Source: Theocolax elegans (lineage: Eukaryota > Arthropoda > Insecta > Hymenoptera > Cerocephalidae). From it: a DNA stretch of 64,000 bases. Position numbers and translations under genes: made by a program. The DNA is taken from assembly GCA_026168455.1 (NCBI GenBank), contig CM047425.1:42180711-42244710 (forward strand), in the 5' to 3' direction. The notes under the pieces are model-generated. The model saw nothing but the letters and a program-made list of their open reading frames with translations, did not search any database and was not told the origin of the DNA. This document shows, piece after piece, positions 57,845 through 64,000 of this stretch (position 1 is its first letter; every line of letters starts with the position of its first letter).

Positions 57845-59833
57845 TGTAACGTCCCTCACAATTTTTCACAAATATTTTTTTTATTACTATTATATATATA
57901 CATATATATATATACACATGAGAAAAATGTAGAGGTCCAGTGAACGAAACGACACATTTTCTTTTCCTTCCCACGCCAGAAAGACATTTCTTTTTAGAAA
58001 AGCAATAAACAATATACCGATATTGCCGGACCACCCGAAACTCGATCAGCCACGCATACTTTCGTTTTCCACCATGTGTAAGTAATAAAAAAAGATAGCG
58101 AGCAGGCCTCGCGACGCATGCACCCTCAGCTGCAAGTCGTAAACATCTCAACTTGGAAAAACCCGAGTACACTCTTAACCGTTTTTTTTGTGCGTCTCTA
58201 GTTTTCTCAGAAATGAAAATAATATTATTTTTAAATATCTACATGAAATATATAATTATTACCGTAGAGTAACAGTTACATATATGTAAATATATGTTAT
58301 ATACATATTCTGTAATTTTAAGAGATTTCCTTAATAATAATTAAAGGAATTTAATAATAAAAGGAAACAAAAAGATAATATTATGAAAATACATATATGT
58401 GTTGTGATGTGTACGGAGATGTACGAGAGTGCACTGTTTATTTAAATGTATTAGTATATTTCGTGCATTTCTTGCATATCAACAACACGAAATATATCTA
58501 TCAATATTTTTCTTTTACGAAATAAATATATATGAAAAATCATGTGTTTAAAGAATATAATTATATAGTCTATATTAGTATTTGTTGTTTGATTATTTTT
58601 ATACCTTCGCTTTATATTCTTTTATCTCTTATAACAAATTATCAAAACAATTGTTTATCAATAATAATAGTCAGAATAATTACTTAAAACCAAAGATCCT
58701 TTAAGATTAATAACTATTTCTCTTTTAACTTTAATCATTTAATAATTTAAATGTAAATAATATAATTGAATCATTATTGGTAAGCATTTGTAATAAATAA
58801 ATAATAAGTAAAATTTAGTATAAAACAGTACACATAATGACATCTATGCGAGATGCGATCAAATAGAATAGTTCTGGAAAATGGCGGAGGCGACGCACGC
58901 GTCGGGCCTTAAGCCCTCCTACCGACCAATCACAACGAGCGCTAGAATTTAAGGATGTAACCAAAAGTTCTGGGGGTAGAATTTTCCGCCCTTGACCATG
59001 AACTTGACAAATCCAAAAGGTCTCCACCTACACTTTTCTCAGCCAAAAATGGAAAGGGAAAGTGTGGGAGGACAACCGAGGTATTCTGTATGTCAGAAAA
59101 CCTACACATAGTCAGTGTTTATGTCAAATTCGAACTCTAAAGTAAGAATCATATTCTAAGTTTAGATCAAAATCTTCAAATCAAAATTTTCAAGTCAAAA
59201 TCTTCAAATCAAAATCGTCAAGTCAAAAAAAATCTAATAAAGTTAAAAGTCAAAGTCTAAAACAAATTAAACTACGGAAAAGGTCCAAGGAAACTCAAAC
59301 CCCAGAGCTCTGAGTCACCAAATATTGCAGTATATATTGTGTAAAACAAAGAAGTAAGGAAAATAAAATAAATTATACTTTAATAATTCTTGTTTTTTTT
59401 TCCTTTTTACTTTTTAATTTTTCTTTCTATTTTATTTCATTTATTATTTTCTTCTAATTTTTTATCTGAACCAACTCCGAGAAGTTTAATCTCTGGTTTA
59501 TTAAAATCAGGGGTAACTTTCTCAATCCTAGTAAACCTTTACCTAAAATATAAAACATGAATCTAAACAATAGTGCTTGAGAAGATAGATTTTTTGGAAA
59601 GCACAAAAGATTCTAACTCAAAAGTTTAAAGTGCATTGTGAAGAAATTGTATTCTATAAAAATCAAATTTAAACATAAATTCTTTGTTTATTCATAAATT
59701 ATTCCTTGTTCATGTAAGGCCATCCTAAACTAGTGAGAGTAAAATCTCAGGTTTGAAACAGCCAATACGAGATTAATTTTCATAATTAATCTCGTAACCA
59801 GGATAGTTGATAAAGTTTTATCTTTCCGTAACA
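57845..59833 (+). mobile_element. Putative 5' LTR of a retrotransposon, about 2.0 kb
   Basis: Begins TGTAACGTCCC and ends TTCCGTAACA, near-inverse ends of the TG...CA type, directly before a primer-binding-site-like sequence. The start coincides with loss of Helitron similarity. It contains a CCAATCA box (about 58924) and TATAAAA (58819-58825), order not conclusive for a promoter. No second LTR lies in the window, so length and identity rest on the ends alone. No credible ORF. Confidence 0.6.
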
Positions 59834-59838
59834 AAATT

Positions 59839-59856
59839 TGGGGGCCCCTCCGGGAT
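59839..59856 (+). promoter_or_regulatory. tRNA-Pro-type primer binding site
   Basis: TGGGGGCCCCTCCGGGAT differs at two positions from the tRNA-Pro primer site used by many retroelements. It lies 5 bp after the putative LTR end. Confidence 0.6.
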
Positions 59857-61221
59857 ATTTTAAAAAAAATACATGAACTAGGAATCTTAAGCATTAGTTA
59901 ATACTATATCACTGTTTCCCAAGTAATATCGAGTAATTTTGTCTAAAATTAATATAATAATTACATATAAAAATAAAAGAAAGGAAAATAAAATTTTAAA
60001 TCAAACTGAGTTTAAAAAGAAAATTATATTCCTCAAATTGTTGTAAAGAAAACATACAAATTAATAAAGAAAAGAAAAATTAAAATTTTTATTATCATAA
60101 TATTGAATTTAAAAAAAAATATCCTATATGAAAAAAATATACAATTTCTATACTTGCTATTAATAAATACATATATTAATTATTTTAAAAAAAAAATACA
60201 CCTAACTAAAAGAAAATTTTTAATTTAGAAATTTAAAAAATTCATGTTTTAAAAAAAATCATATATATAAAAAAATATTTCAAAAATCTCGATACAAAAA
60301 TATAAAAAAATAATTACTTCTAATAACAGAAAAGGAAAAATTAAAAAAAATTAAGAAAATTCTTTGAATGTATCAACCTCTTAAGTTGTATAGAATTCTA
60401 CATAAATTGACAATATAATATGGAAAATTAAAGAAAATTATAAAATAATAATAATAAAAAAATATAATAACAATCTCATAATAAAAAAAAATAATAATAT
60501 ATTATAATCTTTTTAAATAGTGAGCGGAAATCAGGAAAATTCAAATTCACCCAATTGTGGATATATATCATTGCGAAGGAAAGCGAGGACCCTCCTCCAA
60601 ACAAAAAAAACGTTGGAGGAAGCAAGAGGAAAAGGCTAATCAGCTAGCCGCTGAGTTCAAATCAGCAAGAATAATATTAGGAGGATTGACCAACCCTCAA
60701 TTGCCAACAAACGAAATTTCAGAAAAATTAAATTTGTTACCCACGGAATATAAAGAAAAATTGTTTAAATTTACACTTTGTAATAAATGTATTCAAGGTG
60801 ATTTTCGTCAAAATTGTCCAGCCTGTTTTAGAAAAAATAATAAAATTCCGAAAAAAGTTATTACGCAAATTACTAAAAAATGAAGCGAATGTTATTTAAA
60901 TCAAAAAATTGAAATAATAAATAATAACTTTTATTTTTACTCAATCCTTGAAAAATTTATTTCATTTCCTACCAATTCATGTAAAAATAATATATACATA
61001 ATCATAATAAATAAAGAAATAATAAAAGCATTTAAAGTTACATTTAGAAGTAAACCTTCTTTAATTAAAAATAATAATATATCTTAATAATATATTTTAA
61101 TCACTTTTATGCTATATTTATATATCTATATAAATATTATTTTTAAATTATCTGTAATTCTTGTATATATATGTAATCTATACATGTAAAAGTGCTTATT
61201 TGAAAAAAAGTATATAATTTT
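59857..61221. other. A-rich leader of the putative LTR element
   Basis: Apart from the ORF at 60524-60883, very A-rich sequence with no recognised motif. Confidence 0.4.
60524..60883 (+). CDS. Unidentified ORF in the LTR-element leader, Cys motif
   Basis: About 119 open codons without an early ATG; the recognisable part reads DIYHCEGKRGPSSKQKKRW and ends near CNKCIQGDFRQNCPACF. The latter is C-x2-C-x8-C-x2-C, a possible zinc-binding site. A run of basic residues precedes it. TTTTAAATAG just upstream could be a splice acceptor. It may be a 5' accessory ORF of the LTR element, an exon, or a chance frame. I do not recognise the family. Confidence 0.4.
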   Translation, partial: AEIRKIQIHPIVDIYHCEGKRGPSSKQKKRWRKQEEKANQLAAEFKSARIILGGLTNPQLPTNEISEKLNLLPTEYKEKLFKFTLCNKCIQGDFRQNCPACFRKNNKIPKKVITQITKK

Positions 61222-61705
61222 TTATTTTATTTTTGCTTTATTGTTAAAAAAATACAATACCTTTTATTTAAAAAAAAAGAGAGCTCGATTCTTTAACCAC
61301 TAACATAACTTAGTTAAAATCTTATGCATAATTTTCTCTACTAAACCTTTAAATAAAATTAGTTTAGTAGTCTTATGACATAAAGATATATTTATTTACA
61401 TAATAAAAGACTGTTTAATATCAGAATCTTAAAATTCACTATTTTAATAAAATTAGAACAATAAATTTACAAAAATTCTTAAACATTAATAGTATTACTC
61501 AAAGTTTTAAAAAAAAAACTTTTGTTAATAAATTTTTTTTTTTAAATAAACTAGAAATAATTATTTTCCTATTTGTTTATCTTTAATTATATTAAATAAA
61601 TTATATTTAATTAGTGGATCAGTTTCATTCAAATACTTAATCAATAAAATAAGTATCAAACAAACATATCTTTACTAAACATCAACTTTTCTTTACAATT
61701 AATTT
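61222..61705. repeat. Direct repeat D, copy 1
   Basis: Matches 63210-63691 at high identity in the same orientation; shared words include AGAGAGCTCGATTCTT and TTTAGTAGTCTTAT. No TG...CA ends, so not an obvious LTR. Confidence 0.85.
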
Positions 61706-61902
61706 ATAATTATTACATTCTCATAAATATATTATGAAACAGTCACAATAATAAAAAAAAATTATAATATTTAAGTTATTAATAAATTAATATAAATAAA
61801 TAAATTACATTTCAAACTTAAAAAAAAATCAAGATTTAATGTACTATTATAATATCTTTTTATTGGTTAGTAGTTCAATTTTAATTAAACAATAATACTA
61901 CA

Positions 61903-61963
61903 ATTGAGGAGCTGGATGCAAGAACACGCCGAGCGCGGCGAATGGATAGAGGAGGCGGAGAGA
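61903..61963. repeat. 61-bp GC-rich segment, inverse of 63692-63752
   Basis: Contains GAACACGCCGAGCGCGGCG; its exact inverse lies just before the terminal ORF. Together with repeat D this marks a rearranged leader. Confidence 0.85.
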
Positions 61964-61996
61964 AATTAAGAAATTGACGTCACCGTGACCAAATTT

Positions 61997-63189
61997 TTTA
62001 ATTTGCCGAATTTAATTTAAAAAAATACTGTCGTATGCAGAATTAAAAGACGCAACTTTTTTCTATTTAATGTTTTTCTGTACGATGTGCAGGTCAGATG
62101 AAAAAAATTAAGAACTGGAAATTTAGAAAACGGATTTTTAATCCATTTTTCAAAATTGAATCGCTGTAACTTTGACAAATCTTAATGAAATTCCCTGATT
62201 TTTCGTACAGATACTTAATATAGTCTAACGATAAATATAAACCTGTAAAAAATTCTACTTTAAACAAATTTTATACAACAATTGCACTTAACGTAAATAA
62301 CAAGCTTTTAATACAGTTTCAGTATTCAGTAGCCGAAAATGTGTTGTAAAGTTTTAGACTTCGCAAACTTCCAACGAGAGATTTGTTCGTTTATATTTGA
62401 AGATAATTTCTTAAAAATTTCAGCTTATTTGGATAAAAAATGATAGAGCGATTTAAAGAAAACTAACTAAATACTTAACTAAAGTACATAAAAATAAAGT
62501 TATTTTATAGCATCAAAAAGCAGTTATTATGTAAACCATTTTTATACTGCAGTTTGATACAATATTAAAATGCAATTTTCAATAAATAACAAAGACGGCC
62601 ACTGATTTAAGCCGCGAAGCAGATGACCATTACGGCGACGAAGTCGATGTTCATTTGTTTACAATTTCGTTGTTTATATTCATGAGTGTACACAAAATTT
62701 ATTTCTCTGATTTCGGCGCTTGCTCTATCTGCAAAATTTTTTATCCAAATAAGCTGAAATTTTTAAGAAATTATCTTCAAATATAAACGAACAAATCTCT
62801 CGCTGGAAGTTTGCGAAGTCTAAAACTTTACAACACACTTTCGGCTACTGAATACTGAAACTGAATTAAAAGCTTGTTATTTACGTTAAGTTCAATTGTT
62901 GTATAAAATTTGTTTAAAGTAGAATTTTTTACAGGTTTATATTTATCGTTAGACTATATTAAGTATCTGTACGAAAAATCAGGGAATTTCATTAAGATTT
63001 GTCAAAGTTACAGCGATTCAATTTTGAAAAATGGATTAAAAATCCGTTTTCTAAATTTCCAGTTCTTAATTTTTTCATCTGATCTGCACATCGTACAGAA
63101 AAACATTAAATAGAAAAAAGTTGCGTCTTTTAATTCTGCATACGACAGTATTTTTTTAAATTAAATTCGGCAAATTAAAAAATTTGGTT
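61997..63189. mobile_element. 1.2 kb foldback element in the leader
   Basis: Arms of about 490 bp (61997-62485 and about 62700-63189) are near-identical reverse complements. Ends are ACCAAATTTTTTAATTTGCC and its inverse. The unpaired centre (about 62490-62700) has a somewhat GC-richer patch. The ORF at 62910-63113 is in the arm and mirrored in the other, so it is not credible. No clear target duplication. Confidence 0.8.
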
Positions 63190-63209
63190 AATATATGTAC
63201 TTTTTTTTT

Positions 63210-63691
63210 TATTTTGCTTTATTGTTAAAAAAAATACAATACCTTTTATTTAAAAAAAAGAGAGCTCGATTCTTAAACCACTAACATAACTTAGTTAAAA
63301 TCTTAGGCATAATAATTTTCTCTACTAAACCTTTAAATAAAATTAGTTTAGTAGTCTTATTACATAAAGATATATTTATTTACATAATAAAAGACTGTTT
63401 AATATCAAAATCTTAAAATTCACTATTTTAATAAAATTAGATCAATAAATTTACAAAATTCTTAAGCATTAATAGTATTACTCAAAGTTTAGAAGAAATA
63501 AAACTTTTGTTAATAAATTTTTTTTTTTTAAATAAACTAGAAATAATTATTTTCCTATTTGTTTATCTTTAATTATATTAAATAAATTGTATTTAATTAG
63601 TGGATTAGTTTCATTCAAATACTTAATCAATAAAATAAGTATCAAACAAACATATCTTTACTAAACATCAACTTTTCTTTACAATTAATTT
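63210..63691. repeat. Direct repeat D, copy 2
   Basis: Second copy of 61222-61705 with small indels. The two copies part company exactly at ACAATTAATTT, after which this one runs into the inverse of 61903-61963. Confidence 0.85.
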
Positions 63692-63752
63692 TCTCTCCGC
63701 CTCCTCTATCCATTCGCCGCGCTCGGCGTGTTCTTGCATCCAGCTCCTCAAT
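63692..63752. repeat. 61-bp GC-rich segment (inverse copy)
   Basis: Exact reverse complement of 61903-61963 as far as I can read; ends 8 bp before the ATG of the terminal ORF. Confidence 0.85.
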
Positions 63753-63760
63753 TATATTGA

Positions 63761-64000
63761 ATGTATTACAGATCTAATTTTATTACTATAAGTGACGATA
63801 GACTTGTTCAGTTAGAAGAAAGAGTTGCTGAACTTGAAGAGGAAGAAAGAGAACGTTGGCATACTATTGCAGCATTGCATGATTTTATTAAACAAGTAAA
63901 TGAAAATGTCACTTTGGTAAATAAGCAAAAAATAATCCTAAAGGAACAAAACGAACGTTTAATTAAATCCCTCGCGTATTTAACTAAAAGTCAGTTTGTA
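63761..64000 (+). CDS. N-terminus of a coiled-coil protein, possible gag (partial)
   Basis: ATG at 63761, preceded directly by TGA, is followed by 80 open codons to the window end. The protein starts MYYRSNFITISDD and continues as a charged helix with heptad-like spacing (LEERVAELEEEERERW, then IKQVNENVTLVNKQ and LKEQNERLIKSL), so a coiled coil is likely. The position downstream of an LTR and primer site suggests the N-terminal part of gag, which is often coiled-coil in insect LTR elements. A host coiled-coil gene is not excluded. The stop lies beyond the window. Confidence 0.5.
   Translation, partial: MYYRSNFITISDDRLVQLEERVAELEEEERERWHTIAALHDFIKQVNENVTLVNKQKIILKEQNERLIKSLAYLTKSQFV

Noticed and set aside
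61222..63691. The 480-bp direct repeats as LTRs of a short element
   Set aside because: No TG...CA ends, no primer site or coding between; the interval is a foldback.

Overview
The window is AT-rich animal DNA, and I could identify no certain host gene in its 64 kb. I infer an insect, possibly a hymenopteran. The support is an R1-clade non-LTR retrotransposon, a Penelope-like element with a GIY-YIG endonuclease, Helitron and hAT remnants, long TA and AC microsatellites and many foldback (palindromic) elements. The species cannot be named from the sequence alone. It reads as a pericentromeric or other repeat-dense heterochromatic block in which elements have inserted into one another.

Layout. 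Bases 1-313 hold the 3' end of an R1-clade copy in an AC repeat. Bases 314-3033 are a 2.7 kb foldback element, and further TIR and foldback elements follow to about 7.3 kb. From 7341 to 20842 lies a 13.5 kb satellite array of about 229 copies of a 59-bp unit, with higher-order repeats of 1.1-1.4 kb. From 21 to 27 kb there are MITEs, palindromes and a hairpin with two perfect 129-bp arms. From 27.8 to 35.3 kb is a composite inverted-repeat structure; one arm has been split by a Penelope-like element with a clean 15-bp target duplication. Bases 35617-40401 hold a full-length R1-clade element with two intact ORFs, inserted in an (AC)n run.

From 40.5 to 46.8 kb are more foldback elements and MITEs, a 214-bp tandem repeat and a TIR element with a minisatellite core. 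From 46.8 to 57.8 kb lies a decayed Helitron: Ulp1-type protease fragments, Helitron-like N region, HUH Rep and Pif1-type helicase. It is interrupted by a 2.35 kb insert (14-bp target duplication) that itself contains a hAT element (8-bp duplication), and elsewhere by a hAT-type MITE. The window ends in what looks like an LTR retrotransposon: LTR, tRNA-Pro-type primer site, rearranged leader, and the start of a coiled-coil ORF running off the end.

How the parts work together. There is no operon-like logic. The sequence records successive transposition, and duplicate flanks and target-site duplications give relative ages. The elements with the best-preserved coding capacity are the R1-clade element (both ORFs open) and the Penelope-like element (RT and endonuclease open, N-terminus short). 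The Helitron and hAT copies are broken. No CRISPR array, rRNA gene or convincing tRNA gene was seen.
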